Of a DNA stretch of 55,656 bases, positions 36,001 through 45,880 are shown in pieces. The DNA is from Carboxydothermus pertinax. Its GTDB lineage: Bacteria > Bacillota > Z-2901 > Carboxydothermales > Carboxydothermaceae. Both the position numbers and the translations under genes were made by a program. Location of the stretch: NCBI RefSeq assembly GCF_001950255.1, contig NZ_BDJK01000018.1, positions 1 through 55,656 on the forward strand, in the 5' to 3' direction. The notes under the pieces are model-generated. The model was given only the letters and a program-made list of their open reading frames with translations. It did not search any database and had not been told where the DNA came from. Within the stretch, counting starts at the first letter, position 1. Each line of letters begins with the position of its first letter.

Positions 36001-36276
36001 CTTCCGCACTACCTCATTTATCTGGTCGTCCATAAGCCAAGGATTAATTTTTTTCAAGCTTTCTTTTAAAACGCTTTCTAAAACTACTTCTTTAAAGCTT
36101 TCTCTGAACTTAAACGACTCACCAAAAGCTGGTTCAAAAGCTTCAGTAAACGAAGTAATCTCTTTTAACTCTTCGGGATTATCTTTATTTTGCCGGTATA
36201 CCTTCCAGCCCAGCCTTAGAAGCTGGGCTAAGAAGGGATTTTCTACATAATGCTCCTCATCAAGCTTACTGTACAT
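33073..36276 (-). CDS. hsdR: Type I restriction enzyme, R (motor/nuclease) subunit HsdR
   Basis: 1067 residues, full length. N-terminal PD-(D/E)xK nuclease domain (about 160-200; PDIVLFVNGLPLVVVECKS). SF2 helicase motor has Walker A WHTQGSGKSLTMM, DEAH box MIDEAHRTQ and TGTPIDKTEQ; a C-terminal helical domain follows. With HsdM and HsdS it translocates and cuts DNA lacking the host methyl mark. It is downstream of hsdS in the order M-S-R. Confidence 0.95.
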   Translation of the reverse strand: MYSKLDEEHYVENPFLAQLLRLGWKVYRQNKDNPEELKEITSFTEAFEPAFGESFKFRESFKEVVLESVLKESLKKINPWLMDDQINEVVRKITTPQANSFLEINREIHDLLLENTSVSENRRTGEKSPTVRFIDFRNPENNTFLAVSQYKVNIPGTEKHIIPDIVLFVNGLPLVVVECKSPAIADPLTEAITQLLRYSNRRGVKEGNEKLFWYNVFMIATSNQVAKYGTITSDFEHFVEWKDPYPYTMSEVNPEGSVTSQQLLIHGMLSKQNFLDLLHTFTIFKEDSKGGVIKVVARYQQFRAVKKMVKRLKEGKTPAERGGIVWHTQGSGKSLTMMYMVREMYHQPEFGSFKIVFITDRKELEQQLRDTSKSVGFTVNLAGSIDELKQLLRTNTPDLVMAMVHKFQERDLKREFPVLNTSPDILVMIDEAHRTQYKLLGANLRKALPNAVRIAFTGTPIDKTEQEFGQYIDKYSIRQAVDDGVTVEIVYEGRVHSAELSDEEAANARFEDVFRDADQETKRQILGKYTWKAYLEAEEVIRDKAKDMIDHYVTHIFPNGFKAQVVTVSRLAAVRYKKALEDALKEKIAELEKSQNQKVDLGTLKKLKVGVVISGKQNDEAIYQPYTNPVEHEKIIQSFRLPFGKVNESGISGDVGILVVQSMLITGFDAPIEQVMYLDNVIKGHNLLQAIARVNRVYKNKSCGYVVDYVGVLNHLEEALAIYADEDLAEISKVVINKAKSIANLHYTHRQLEEFFAKNGLKDWRYQVDDCIDLLVDEKIRNEFIMLVRNFNRAMDTVLPDAEALKYLTDLKILSFIKEAARNRYRDGKLSISDASRKIREIVEEYIIAKGIDPKIPPTPLLDDKFLNKLKGKPAKVKAQELITAIKEHIVDHFEEDPELYERFSDRLKRLLEEYHEKWEILAEELERFREEIQKGREVENTFGFEPKKEMPFFGLLKKELFGQKAFNELSEEEVNFLVDLTRDVIEIIKRETKAVDFWESYTKQKRLKTYVGNHLLQKLVPKASAGKGVAENPAPYHADSLAKVIFNKRNEITQKLLELAYYHYGK

Positions 36277-36302
36277 TTAGAAAAGCCTCCCAAACCAAAT
36301 AC

Positions 36303-37508
36303 TTAAAGCAGGGAATTAACCCTGACCCGCCCGGTCAGTAAATCTTCCATCAGGCCTTTTTTAATCCTTTCAAGCTTTTCTTTGTAAGCCTGTTCTTTTT
36401 CAATGGCTTCGTCAATTTGAGATAAAACTGCAGCAATGCGTTGTTGTTCGGGAAGAGGGGGAAGAATAAATGTACTAGAATCAATAATTATTTTGCTTAG
36501 ATTAGGTTGCCCAGAACCCTGTAAGTTTGAAAGAGTTCTTTGCATAAAGTTAGTAAGTACATAAAATAAAAATTCATTGTATAATAGATTTTCATTTGGA
36601 ATTTTTAAAGCAAGAACTGCTTGGTTGGTAGCCATATTATTTTTAATTATTCCCACTTGACCAGCAGTAGCTCCATACATTGCAACAACTACTGTATTCG
36701 CACGAACAATTTTGGCGTTTGAAAATCTAAGACCCTTTTTCGTTATTTTTTCTTCTGTATCAAAAATATATTTTTTATTTATCTCCCCAGACTTAAGCCA
36801 TCTTATGTTTCCTCCATAAAATTCAGGCTTTTCTCTGCTTGGAGTTCCACCTGCTGAAGAATCTACTACTTCTCCTAATTTCACAACTTTCCACTCTTCC
36901 GGAATTCTCCCCAGGGGAGAGTCCTTAAATTTATGAGTTTTTTCATCCCTTATCTGCCAGTTTTCGTCAATACCTTTTGTCAATAAATCCTGCATTAACC
37001 CCTGTTTTAAGCGTTTATATTTTTCAATAATAGCGTCAGTTTTTTCGATGGCATTATCAACAGTTTCAAGGACTTCGGCGATTTTTTGTTGTTCAGATAA
37101 TGTTGGCAATATAAGTTTAAAATCTCTAATTATTGGTAATCTTAAGGACTTTACAGTCGAACCAACAGCATTTTTTGAAAAGTACCCACGATAGTAAAAA
37201 ATTGTATAGTATAAATACTTGCCACTAACTTCTTTTTCAAAATCAAAAATAGCATAAGTTCGCTGATGTAAATTAAATTTTCCATCAAAGTATTTTGGAA
37301 CAAACTCGACACCTTCACCAGGTAATATAACTGCCTCACAATCAAAAATATAGTTGTTAATTAACTTGACTTCACCAGACCTATCAAATAAAGGATACAT
37401 TCCATTTTCTACAGCATCTTGTACGTTGCTATTTCCTGTCTTTATAGAACTAAGATAACCCAGCTTAACCCTTTTCCATCCCTCTGGCACTTTTTTATCC
37501 TCATTCAT
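36303..37508 (-). CDS. hsdS: Type I restriction-modification specificity subunit HsdS
   Basis: About 401 residues from the ATG at 37508, overlapping the hsdM stop in ATGAATGA. It has two target recognition domains, each opened by a related segment ([14 protein letters not shown] and [14 protein letters not shown]), each followed by a helical spacer ([21 protein letters not shown] and [21 protein letters not shown]). This repeat gives a bipartite recognition sequence, which cannot be predicted here. HsdS is the fast-evolving member. Confidence 0.95.
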   Translation of the reverse strand: MNEDKKVPEGWKRVKLGYLSSIKTGNSNVQDAVENGMYPLFDRSGEVKLINNYIFDCEAVILPGEGVEFVPKYFDGKFNLHQRTYAIFDFEKEVSGKYLYYTIFYYRGYFSKNAVGSTVKSLRLPIIRDFKLILPTLSEQQKIAEVLETVDNAIEKTDAIIEKYKRLKQGLMQDLLTKGIDENWQIRDEKTHKFKDSPLGRIPEEWKVVKLGEVVDSSAGGTPSREKPEFYGGNIRWLKSGEINKKYIFDTEEKITKKGLRFSNAKIVRANTVVVAMYGATAGQVGIIKNNMATNQAVLALKIPNENLLYNEFLFYVLTNFMQRTLSNLQGSGQPNLSKIIIDSSTFILPPLPEQQRIAAVLSQIDEAIEKEQAYKEKLERIKKGLMEDLLTGRVRVNSLL

Positions 37509-39945
37509 AGTAACACCCCAGTTTTTGCAGAAACTCATTTAGCTTATTTACTTCTTCATCTCTTGCTTTTGTGAGTTCAGAAAGCGATACATTATACTTG
37601 TCCCAAAGATTTTCAAAGACTTTGACGATTTCTTTCTTTTCCGCATTTAGATACTTTTCAAGCTGTTTATCGATAAGTTCATAGAATTTTCCCAAAAGTA
37701 GTTCTTTAACTTCTTCCTCGGTTAAGTTTTCTTTTCTTCTGGAAACTTCATTTTCAAGATTTTTTTCTTTTTGCGTTTTTTTGCTTCGGGCATTTTTAAT
37801 TTCTTTTTCTTTTTCAGCTATTTTAGCCAATAACTCCTCCCATCTTTTAGCTTCTTTAATTGCCGATTCGCTCTTATTTTCTTTTAATTCTTTTACCAGC
37901 TCTTTTAGATGATTTTTTACTTTGCTTGCCGTTTTCTCTCCCTGCTCTTCTTCATCCCATTCTTCAACTTCATCTAAAAGTTCATTTAGTTCGCCTTCTA
38001 CTTCCGCAATTTTACTTTCCAGTTCTTCTATTTCTTCGATTTCCTTCCCGAAATATTTTTCCTTAATCCTTTCATCATTCACCAGGTTTTTATTCCAGCC
38101 GGTAGCAGCTATACTCTTAAAATCATAAAGAAGTTCTTCCCACCAGTTCACGAAAACGCCGGCAATTTTAAATTCATCAAGAGTTCCAAGAGGCAAAAGC
38201 TTTTCCTTTAATTTATTCAGGGCAGCGTTTCTAAAACTCCAGAGGTTATTTCTTCCGTAAAACTCTAAAATCTCCTGTTCTACTTCCTGCCACCAGTTTA
38301 AAAGCATTTCCTTATGTTTTGCTATGGTATTTTTCACTTCATTAGCATTTTCAAGGACTTCTCTTATTTGACTTTTTTCTGTTATTAAATCATTAAACTC
38401 TAAATAATGCTCATCTTTTTTTTCTAAAAGAATAGCGTAAGAAATCCCAAATTTTTTAAACTGCTCTTCATACCTTCTTACTTCCCGTAAAGGTACCCCA
38501 CCGGTAAGATGGGCCCGCACATCTTCTATCTCTGGCTCTGGAGAATTATCTACATATCTTCTGATGTTAAGATTAAAGTCATTTTCTTCAATTTCTTTTA
38601 TATCCACCAGTCTTGAATAGCCAGGTATTTCCTTTTTCTCATCAAAAACATTTACAATTTTTTCGATATCTTCAGGGCGTAAGAAGTTTTGATTTCTTCC
38701 TTCGCCATATTCCCGGTCGGCATTGATAAATAAAATTTTATTTTTTAAATGTTCGGGTTTATTTTTATTAATCACTATGATGCAGGCCGGAATCCCGGTA
38801 TTGTAAAAAAGTTTAGGCGGAAGCCCAATGATTGCTTCAATTATACCTTCTTTAACAATCCCTTCCCGAATTACCTTTTCCTGTCCGCCCCGGAACAAAA
38901 CGCCGTGAGGCATAACGGTGGCCATAATCCCATCATCTTTTAAGCTGGCAATCATATGCTGTAAAAACATTAAGTCAGCTTTTTTGCCGGTTTCGGGTGT
39001 AAAACCGTATTTAAACCGCTCCGGATACTGCATGTTTGCCCGGGTATAATTTTCGGAAAAAGGAGGATTGGCCAGCACCCGGTCAAAGCGCTTGATATAC
39101 CCGTTTTCTAAAAACATCGGAGTGGTTAAAACATCTTCATTTTCAATATGGGCATCTGAAATACCGTGTAAAATCATGTTCATTTTACAAATCGACCAAG
39201 TGAGTCCATTTAACTCCTGCCCATAAAGTCCTAAGTTATAACGATCCTGCCCTTTCTCTTCTACATAGTGAAAAGCTTCAATCAAAAAGCCTCCCGAACC
39301 AACCGTCGGGTCGTAAACGGTCATGTTCTCGCCGGGTTTAACCAGCCTTACCATCAGTTTTTTGACACCGGCAGGAGTATAAAACTCGCCGCCTTTTTTC
39401 CCGGCCGAATCAGCAAATTCTTTTAAAAGATACTCATATGCTGCACCCAACAAATCTGGAAACTCAAAGCTTTCCGGAGTCAGAGTGTATTTATTGAAGT
39501 GATGGATAAGGTCAATTAACTGCTGGTCTTTAAGCTTTATTTTTCCTTTGGTAGCGTTGAAATCAATATGCTTTAAAACCCCATCTAACTCAGGATTTGC
39601 TTCCTCTAAAGCAGAAAGCGCTTTATTCAACTGGTTTCCTACGTCCTCTTTTAAGTTAAGTATGTACTCCCAGCGGGCTTTTGGAGGTACATAAAAAATA
39701 TCGTATGAATTGGGGTCTTCCGTTAATTCTTTAATTTGTTCATCAGAAAAGCCTAAGTTTTTATACATGTTTTCCAGCTCTAATTTCTTGGCAGCAAAAA
39801 CATCTGAGGTATATTTTAAAAAAAGCATACCAAAGATGTATTCCTTGTATTCGGAAGCATCCATTTTTCCCCGCAAAATATCTGCTGCTTTAAAAAGATG
39901 GGTCTCTAACTGCGCTAAAGTTATTTTTTCAGTTGCCACTGCCAT
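37501..39945 (-). CDS. hsdM: Type I restriction-modification methyltransferase subunit HsdM
   Basis: About 814 residues from the ATG at 39945 (after GGTGAGG). It has the HsdM N-terminal helical domain, N6-adenine MTase motif [14 protein letters not shown], motif IV NPPF, and [18 protein letters not shown]. The last 280 or so residues form a charged coiled coil ([20 protein letters not shown] and onwards), longer than in the classical ~520-residue enzymes but seen in many type I systems. First gene of the defence operon. Confidence 0.95.
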   Translation of the reverse strand: MAVATEKITLAQLETHLFKAADILRGKMDASEYKEYIFGMLFLKYTSDVFAAKKLELENMYKNLGFSDEQIKELTEDPNSYDIFYVPPKARWEYILNLKEDVGNQLNKALSALEEANPELDGVLKHIDFNATKGKIKLKDQQLIDLIHHFNKYTLTPESFEFPDLLGAAYEYLLKEFADSAGKKGGEFYTPAGVKKLMVRLVKPGENMTVYDPTVGSGGFLIEAFHYVEEKGQDRYNLGLYGQELNGLTWSICKMNMILHGISDAHIENEDVLTTPMFLENGYIKRFDRVLANPPFSENYTRANMQYPERFKYGFTPETGKKADLMFLQHMIASLKDDGIMATVMPHGVLFRGGQEKVIREGIVKEGIIEAIIGLPPKLFYNTGIPACIIVINKNKPEHLKNKILFINADREYGEGRNQNFLRPEDIEKIVNVFDEKKEIPGYSRLVDIKEIEENDFNLNIRRYVDNSPEPEIEDVRAHLTGGVPLREVRRYEEQFKKFGISYAILLEKKDEHYLEFNDLITEKSQIREVLENANEVKNTIAKHKEMLLNWWQEVEQEILEFYGRNNLWSFRNAALNKLKEKLLPLGTLDEFKIAGVFVNWWEELLYDFKSIAATGWNKNLVNDERIKEKYFGKEIEEIEELESKIAEVEGELNELLDEVEEWDEEEQGEKTASKVKNHLKELVKELKENKSESAIKEAKRWEELLAKIAEKEKEIKNARSKKTQKEKNLENEVSRRKENLTEEEVKELLLGKFYELIDKQLEKYLNAEKKEIVKVFENLWDKYNVSLSELTKARDEEVNKLNEFLQKLGCYYE

Positions 39946-40176
39946 TAACCTCACCCTTAAACTAGTATGTTGCCTGTTTTTATTTTTTCGTCAAAATATA
40001 TTTTTTTCTGCAATTAAATAAGTCTTTATTTAAGCTTTCTGCTTATCTTCAATAGCCTCAGGAAGGGAATCATGTCTACAATGCAAGATAAAATTTACAC
40101 CTTACCTTTCACTTATTTTCTTCATTTTTCTGCAAATCCCTCTTTTTGTGACATTCTTTTACTCCAGCAAAAACGA

Positions 40177-40219
40177 AAAAACACCGCTCTTCAATTCTTT
40201 GACTTGGAAGCGGCGTTTT
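40177..40219 (-). terminator. Hairpin in IS-debris region, terminator-like
   Basis: Arms 40177-40187 and 40209-40219 pair along 11 positions with one G-U on the minus strand and are flanked by A and T runs. It stands between the hsdM promoter region and the IS256 fragment. Confidence 0.5.
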
Positions 40220-40270
40220 ATATATTTTTGTGTTTAATTGTGATTTTTTCTTATACTTATTGCTGCAACC

Positions 40271-40393
40271 ATTAACGGTGGTACGAAATCTTTTGTGATA
40301 CCTTTCAGGAAGCACTAAAACTGCCACAGCATCTTCAAAACCAGCTTCTAAAATATCCATGGCCTTAGCCGCCTTAGCTTTATACTCTTGAAG
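40271..40393 (-). pseudogene. IS256-family transposase fragment
   Basis: About 41 residues, LQEYKAKAAKAMDILEAGF then EDAVAVLVLPERYHKRFRTT, correspond to the C-terminal part of IS256 (mutator-type) transposases just before the conserved R-T-T-N-x-x-E segment. The frame then runs into unrelated sequence. Together with the 41363-41732 fragment it shows that the gaps of this defence island are scarred by transposition. The rest of 39946-40499 holds no gene. Confidence 0.75.
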
Positions 40394-40499
40394 TTCCTAC
40401 TTTTTCAAAAGCCAAATTCCCATTTTCATTACTGTATTAATTACTTTTTTACCAACCATTATGCTCTAAAAATACCCGTTCCCCGGGTACCAAAAATTT

Positions 40500-41234
40500 T
40501 TATTCTTGTTTTATCACGGTCAAAAAACTAACAATTCTTTTTATTGCCTCATCACTTAACTGTACCTTATTTTCGTTTATCGCATCTATAAGCCATTTTT
40601 TATTTACAATACGAACCCCTTTTACTGGCTTGTCAATTTTTACAAAAGCATTGGTAAACACGATAATTGGGTTTATAAAGGGTGTTTTTTCTAAAAGCCC
40701 GACCATTCGTTCTTTTAGCCAAAATGTTTGCCCCAGCACCTGCTTTAAAAAATCTTTCTCCAATTCCTTCGAATTCAGAAGCAGTTTTCCTTCCTGAGAT
40801 AAAGTTACTTCTCCTGAATGGCTCTTGGTTTCAATAATAAATATGCCAGTCGGCCCAACAACAATGTGGTCAATGTTTCCCATAGGACAGGGAAAGTCGT
40901 TAAAAACTGTATAACCTTCTGGCAATTGCCCGAGTATTTCAGAAATTTTCTCTTCAGCTTTTGCTCCTTTAAGAGCCCGGTTTATTGGCTGGTCTACCTC
41001 TTTGGAGTCTGTTGCAATCATAAATACAGCTATAAAAACCCCAATACCTACTCCCGCAATTAATAGGCCAAAAAGGTTCACCCAGTAAGAATTAAATAAA
41101 AGTATTTTACCGGCAAATTTCAACAAAAAACTCCCTGCCAGAATAAACCCAAGCAATGTACCATAAATTATTAGTGTCCTTTTTTCAGCCATTTTTCTGG
41201 CCCCTGACCCAGCTTTACCAACCTGTTTAGCCAT
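40500..41234 (-). CDS. Membrane-anchored NERD-domain (nuclease-related) protein
   Basis: About 244 residues from the ATG at 41234. Two membrane helices (about 20-70) precede a NERD domain with the catalytic-like pattern GNIDHIVVGPTGIFIIETKSHSG (D...E-x-K). NERD proteins are predicted nucleases of DNA-processing or defence context. It sits alone between hsdMSR and the GmrSD-like gene, flanked on both sides by IS remains. Role in defence is inferred from position. Confidence 0.85.
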   Translation of the reverse strand: MAKQVGKAGSGARKMAEKRTLIIYGTLLGFILAGSFLLKFAGKILLFNSYWVNLFGLLIAGVGIGVFIAVFMIATDSKEVDQPINRALKGAKAEEKISEILGQLPEGYTVFNDFPCPMGNIDHIVVGPTGIFIIETKSHSGEVTLSQEGKLLLNSKELEKDFLKQVLGQTFWLKERMVGLLEKTPFINPIIVFTNAFVKIDKPVKGVRIVNKKWLIDAINENKVQLSDEAIKRIVSFLTVIKQE

Positions 41235-41315
41235 CCTGACTATGCTCTCCTTTACCACAGGTTACACAATTTACAAGTCTTATATCCCTTTTATCACCTG
41301 CTCCATACTAAAACA

Positions 41316-41732
41316 AGTGTCAATAGCAGATTTAAATTGACCCACCCTGGCTTTTTTTAAAATTAAGCTTTGACATGTGGATTACCGTAGAGACCGGTTT
41401 TTAACCTCTCCTTTAGGCGGTAGCGGTTCCCCCTTATGTTGATTATATGGGCATGGTGTAATAGCCTATCCAACACTGCAGTGGCACGCACCAGATCAAT
41501 AATGCGACCTCCGGTGTAGTCTTCTTTCCTTGATTCTTTCATAAATGACTTCGCAATTGAATATCCCCAGATTCATGAGCTCTTGAATAGTATCTTTGTA
41601 TGGGTCAAGCTTTGACCCTCTTTTGGGTTGCGGCTTCCTTTCAGGAATGCCCTCTGCTCTGAGGTATTTTCTTACCGTGTTTCTATTTTCGGCTTTTTTA
41701 ATTATTTCCTTTTTTACATGGTTACATATCAA
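41316..41732 (-). pseudogene. IS21-family element remnant: IstA N-terminus joined to IstB C-terminus
   Basis: On the minus strand an IstA-like frame (NTVRKYLRAEGIPERKPQPK, then LDPYKDTIQELMNLGIFNCE) stops near 41508. It continues, in another frame, straight into the IstB C-terminus (RATAVLDRLLHHAHIINIRG, then NRYRLKERL), ending in a stop at 41363. About 2 kb of istA and istB is gone. A TGTCAATAGCAG...TTGACCCACC stretch at 41316-41344 may be the old element end. The element is dead. Confidence 0.82.
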
Positions 41733-41830
41733 TTTGGCTTAATCAATTTTTAAGATATTTATAATTTCATTAACATCAAGCATTTGATTTTCATTAATAA
41801 TTTCGTCCAATGCTTCTTTTAGTTCAGGTC

Positions 41831-43906
41831 TTAAGATCCAGAAAAATTTATTTTTTCTTTTTTATGCTTAGCTCCTAAAAAAGGGATGTGCCAATAGTTG
41901 TAATTATTTGGTTTGTTTTTTTCTTTTGGTACTTCAATACCAAAATGTTCAGCAATTCTTTTACCCAATCTTGAAGCAATGCTGTTTAAGTATTGATAAT
42001 TTTTTCCTATCTCATCGGCTAAGTTCGAAGCAGTTTCGCATTGAAAAGGCTTTGTATAAATCATTAAAAGTAATGCTAAATCTTTGGTTGTAGTTATATT
42101 ACTATTTAATAATGCTTTTTTCCATTGGTCTTTGGTGATATTAATCGGATCATTCCACTCAATTCTTTTATAAGGTCTTGGCAGTTCTGTAATTATTCTA
42201 ACTGGCGTTCCCCCCTCAACATTTTTTAAAAACTTATTTTGAACTAGCATGTTTATGAGGTACTTCTGCCGCTTTTCTAAAAGTTCTGGAGTCCAATCTT
42301 CGGTATTTTCTATAAATATCTTACTTGCTTTAAAGGCATCTACCCGCCCTCGCAGATATCTTTCTTTTTTCTCCTGAAAGTCAAGGTTGCTTAATTGAGA
42401 ATTTTTCATTTTACCTATCAAAACCAGGTTAGCCAGACGATTAGTCCACTTCTGCCTTTCTTCTAAGCTAAATATTTGCACCCATTTACTATCTGGTTTG
42501 GGATTTTGCGGTAAAACATGCTCGACTGAGATTTTCTTATAACTACTTAAATGGGCTGTTTGGTCATTAAAAAGATATTCGATTTTTAAAAGTACATACT
42601 TACAGTAAGGCTTCCTATAAAAGTTTTCATCATTAAGATTGCGCTGTAATTCTTCAGCATCAATTAAAAAAACACTGCTGTTTAAAAGCTTATCAATTTC
42701 TTCCTTTTCGGTATCTTCAATTTCTCTTAAGATTTTATTTACTGCTTCTATCCGTTCCGTGGGTGTTTTCTGGCAAATCCAGTCACCAGCAAATTTATAT
42801 TCCAGTTTGCGTAGAAATTCTAAGAGTTTATCTGTGGGGTGGTATTTGTAGTAAAAATATAAAAGCGGAGGTACCCAGTCATCCGAAGGCAGTCCAATTT
42901 TCATTATGGTAATTAAGTTTTTGTAGTCATTGGGAAGGCTGTCTTCGGAAAGCTCAATAATTTTTTCGTAGATATTTTGGTAAGTTTTCAACAGATCAAT
43001 TGTTTCTTTTCCAAGCTTGAGTTTTCCTTTACCATAAATGTTATTTTCAAATTCATTTAAAAGGTTTGCTCTGGCTTTTTCTTTAACAAAAATCGTCCTT
43101 ATAAAAGCAAGAAAACGGTCAAATTTTTCCCCAAAATATTCTTCTAATTCTTCCCATTCCCGGGCATATTTACGCACTTCGTTTTCATCGCTAATTGCTC
43201 CGATATTTTTTGATTTTAAGATGTCAGCGTTAGTGAGAGGTATCCCCCGATCGTTTAAAATAGTAAATAGTCTAAAAGCATCCTCGGTATTATCTGTTGA
43301 TACAGAAATAAATAGAGCTTTGTTTAATATAAATTCGACAAACTCCTCGATTTTTGTTTTTTCCTGAAAAAGTTCGTTCATTAAGAGAACGGCTGAGGCC
43401 ATATTCGAGATAGAAGGATTTTCACTTTTTCTGTATTCCTCAAGCTTTTCTTTTTCTTTTGTTCCACCAATTTTTATGATGTACTCCTCAATGAATTTTT
43501 CAACATCATCCCTAATCTTAAATACCATTCTTTTGCGGGATGGAATTTTTTTAAGTTTGTTTTCTTTTTGGTAAATAAGCTCCTGCAAAGTATCCTTATA
43601 TTCCGTTTCAGCTATCAAGTCTCTTAACACAGCAAACATCAAGAAAAATGTTGTCAGCCGTTGCTGACCATCAAGCACTTCATATTCAGGATAATCTTTT
43701 GTTTCAGTCTTTTTAAGTACCAGTGAACCTAAAAAGTATTCGCTATCCTGTTTGTTTGTAAAAGCATAATAAAGATCATCTATAAGCTCGACAATATTTT
43801 CATCTTGCCATACATATGGCCTTTGGTATTCCGGGACTAGAAACCAAAATTCATGAGAAAATATTTCTACTAATTTTTTCTTTACTGCGTTAATTTCTCC
43901 CGGCAT
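41831..43906 (-). CDS. GmrSD-like protein (DUF262 + DUF1524), modification-dependent restriction
   Basis: 691 residues from the ATG at 43906 (after GAGGTGG). The N-terminal DUF262 (ParB-like NTPase) part has PEYQRPYVW (residues 25-33) and LDGQQRLTTFF. The C-terminal DUF1524 HNH-type nuclease part has SVEHVLPQNP and RLANLVLIGKMKNSQLSN. In GmrSD both parts together cut DNA with modified (glucosylated) bases; relatives occur in BREX (BrxU). The tail has a helix-turn-helix-like end. Defence function is inferred from family. Confidence 0.9.
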   Translation of the reverse strand: MPGEINAVKKKLVEIFSHEFWFLVPEYQRPYVWQDENIVELIDDLYYAFTNKQDSEYFLGSLVLKKTETKDYPEYEVLDGQQRLTTFFLMFAVLRDLIAETEYKDTLQELIYQKENKLKKIPSRKRMVFKIRDDVEKFIEEYIIKIGGTKEKEKLEEYRKSENPSISNMASAVLLMNELFQEKTKIEEFVEFILNKALFISVSTDNTEDAFRLFTILNDRGIPLTNADILKSKNIGAISDENEVRKYAREWEELEEYFGEKFDRFLAFIRTIFVKEKARANLLNEFENNIYGKGKLKLGKETIDLLKTYQNIYEKIIELSEDSLPNDYKNLITIMKIGLPSDDWVPPLLYFYYKYHPTDKLLEFLRKLEYKFAGDWICQKTPTERIEAVNKILREIEDTEKEEIDKLLNSSVFLIDAEELQRNLNDENFYRKPYCKYVLLKIEYLFNDQTAHLSSYKKISVEHVLPQNPKPDSKWVQIFSLEERQKWTNRLANLVLIGKMKNSQLSNLDFQEKKERYLRGRVDAFKASKIFIENTEDWTPELLEKRQKYLINMLVQNKFLKNVEGGTPVRIITELPRPYKRIEWNDPINITKDQWKKALLNSNITTTKDLALLLMIYTKPFQCETASNLADEIGKNYQYLNSIASRLGKRIAEHFGIEVPKEKNKPNNYNYWHIPFLGAKHKKEKINFSGS

Positions 43907-44130
43907 TTTTACCACCTCATAAAGTATTTATATAGAACTTTATTCGTCATTTTCTACTTTTTTCCTTCATTTTTTACTTGATTACATCTGGTGCATAAAT
44001 GGCAATCACATTCACTGATGTTTGAGGATAAAGAAGAAATATTTTATACTATCAATAAAGATTTAGCTTAAGCAAATGTACCGTTCCTGTTCTGCATACG
44101 GAAATTAATACTTTCAAGGAGTGACAAAGT

Positions 44131-44391
44131 GTGGAGCAGTTTTCCTACGAAATTGATAGCGGGATAAGTTTATCAGAAATCGAAGAGTATTTTGAGAATA
44201 TCTGTGAGAAAAAAGAAGGCAAACATAAGTATACTGGTAAGGGATGGGTAGTGGAGCTTGTTCCTGAAAAACCGAGGACTTTTGGAAAGATATCCTTACC
44301 ACGTACACGAATTATTTTTAGCGGCAATAAGGAAATCTGTAAAGAGCTAATTAAAAATTACAGAAAGAAGTTTTTAAGAGTGGGAGGATGA
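44131..44391 (+). CDS. Hypothetical protein (86 aa)
   Basis: GTG start after AAGGAGTG. A mixed charged sequence (ISLSEIEEYFENICEKKEGK, GWVVELVPEKPRTFGKISLP, FSGNKEICKELIKNYRKKF) with alpha/beta alternation, looking like a small folded domain. Convergent with the hsp20 gene. No family recognised. Divergent from the GmrSD-like gene, from which it may be independent. Confidence 0.65.
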   Translation: MEQFSYEIDSGISLSEIEEYFENICEKKEGKHKYTGKGWVVELVPEKPRTFGKISLPRTRIIFSGNKEICKELIKNYRKKFLRVGG

Positions 44392-44433
44392 TAATAAGGT
44401 TTATTACAAATTTTGCTTTAGGCAATAAAAAAC

Positions 44434-44457
44434 CCCGAAGCCTTAAAACTTCGGGGA
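44434..44457 (-). terminator. Rho-independent terminator of hsp20
   Basis: CCCCGAAG/CTTCGGGG 8-bp stem with TTTTTT on the minus strand, directly after the hsp20 stop; it also separates the convergent gene at 44131. Confidence 0.88.
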
Positions 44458-44465
44458 GAGGAGGA

Positions 44466-44882
44466 TTATTGGATATCCACTTTAAATCCTCGCAGATTAT
44501 CCTGTGCCTTCTTGAGCCTGATGTTTAAAATGCCGTTTTTATATTCAGCAGTTGCTTTAGCAGGTTCTACTTCTACCGGCAAGTACACTACTCGCTCAAA
44601 GCTGCCTGTAAATATTTCCTTGCGATAGAATTTATCGTTTCTTGCTTCTATTTCATCTTTAACCTGTCCTTTAATAATTAGATGATCGTTTTGGACATAC
44701 AGCTCAATCTGGTTCTTATCTTCTATGCCAGGGAGTTCTGCCTTAACTAATATTTCATCGCCTTCATCAAGAATATCTACCCTTGGGATTGATACACCTC
44801 TACTAATCGGTGCAAAGGCTTCGGCAAACAGGCGATTTAAATCTAACACTTCTCTAAAAGGATCAAATCTTCTCATAAGCAT
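44466..44882 (-). CDS. Small heat shock protein Hsp20 (alpha-crystallin family)
   Basis: 138 residues from the ATG at 44882 after GGGGGTGG. It has the alpha-crystallin domain: PRVDILDEGDEILVKAELPG, a dimerisation strand, and YKNGILNIRLKKA near the end. It is an ATP-independent holdase that keeps heat-damaged proteins soluble. Single-gene unit with its own terminator; no CIRCE is visible upstream. Confidence 0.94.
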   Translation of the reverse strand: MLMRRFDPFREVLDLNRLFAEAFAPISRGVSIPRVDILDEGDEILVKAELPGIEDKNQIELYVQNDHLIIKGQVKDEIEARNDKFYRKEIFTGSFERVVYLPVEVEPAKATAEYKNGILNIRLKKAQDNLRGFKVDIQ

Positions 44883-45169
44883 GGCTACCACCCCCTGTCA
44901 TAGATTTTTAGGTTTTATTTTTATTTTAACTTTCCTTGACCTTCCACTTATAATTATTGACCTTCTCTGACTTTCAGGCAAGAGTAGTTATTTTTGAAAA
45001 ATAAACGTTATCGCTGTTTATTGCTGATTAAAATTATATATAAATCATTTGCTAAATATTTCTTGGTATTTTATTTCTTTCCTCTTATTGACGTATTTCC
45101 GCCAAATACTTTATAAGCACTTCCTCAAATTTTACTGCAGTTCCCCAGTAAGAATCAAAGAATAATTTC

Positions 45170-45880
45170 CTAAACAATAAAATAGTTGTCGAAGTAAATA
45201 GTCCTTTTTCGCCATTTATACTTTGGACCCACTAACATCCCAAATAAAAAACCTCCGATATGGGCCCACCATGCTATTCCAAACCCAAAAACTGGGCCAA
45301 ATAAAGTTAAGATGCCATTGGATAGCTGCGAGATATACCATAAGCCAATATAAATAAAAGCCGGAACGTCAATAAAAATTGGGATAAAAATTAAAAAAAA
45401 CAAAGTCACAATTTTAGCCAAGGGAAAAAGGACAAAGTACGCCCCCATCACTCCGGCAATTGCTCCCGAAGCCCCAACTGCAACAATGTCCGAAGTAAAA
45501 TTAAATACGTAATGCACTGTCATTGCTACAATCCCGCTTAAAAAATAAAACAATAAAAATTTTAAGTGCCCCAGGCGGTCTTCCACATTATCCCCAAAAA
45601 GCCAGAGAGCCCACATATTGCTAAGAAGATGCATAAAGCTTCCATGTAAAAACATGCTGGTAAAGAGGGTTACTCCACTCCAAACTATCTCTGACAATAA
45701 GCCTTGTCTTAATCCTTCGGTCAGACGTAGAGGAGTAAAACCAAAGGTATGCAAAAAAAGCTCGCTCGTCTCCCGGGAAAGGGAAATTTGAAAAATAAAT
45801 ACAAGCACATTGGCCAGGATTATTAAAATTGTCATCACCGGAAATTTTCGGCTCGGGTTTACATCTCTTAAAGGTATCAT
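45170..45880 (-). CDS. Rhomboid-family intramembrane serine protease
   Basis: 236 residues with about six membrane helices. Catalytic Ser138 in GASGAIAGVMGAY and His207 in WWAHIGGFLFG form the dyad; H79/H84 and N88 (FLHGSFMHLLSNMW) complete the oxyanion-side motif. It cleaves membrane proteins within their helices; substrate unknown. The GLR loop and helix order are those of compact bacterial rhomboids. Confidence 0.93.
   Translation of the reverse strand: MIPLRDVNPSRKFPVMTILIILANVLVFIFQISLSRETSELFLHTFGFTPLRLTEGLRQGLLSEIVWSGVTLFTSMFLHGSFMHLLSNMWALWLFGDNVEDRLGHLKFLLFYFLSGIVAMTVHYVFNFTSDIVAVGASGAIAGVMGAYFVLFPLAKIVTLFFLIFIPIFIDVPAFIYIGLWYISQLSNGILTLFGPVFGFGIAWWAHIGGFLFGMLVGPKYKWRKRTIYFDNYFIV

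Noticed and set aside
40072-40275. 67-codon plus-strand open frame
   Set aside because: Runs antisense through the IS debris and a hairpin; composition looks like random AT-rich sequence.
41496-41732. Reading the 78-codon IstA-like frame as a real small gene
   Set aside because: It is the N-terminal stub of an IS21 transposase joined to IstB remains.
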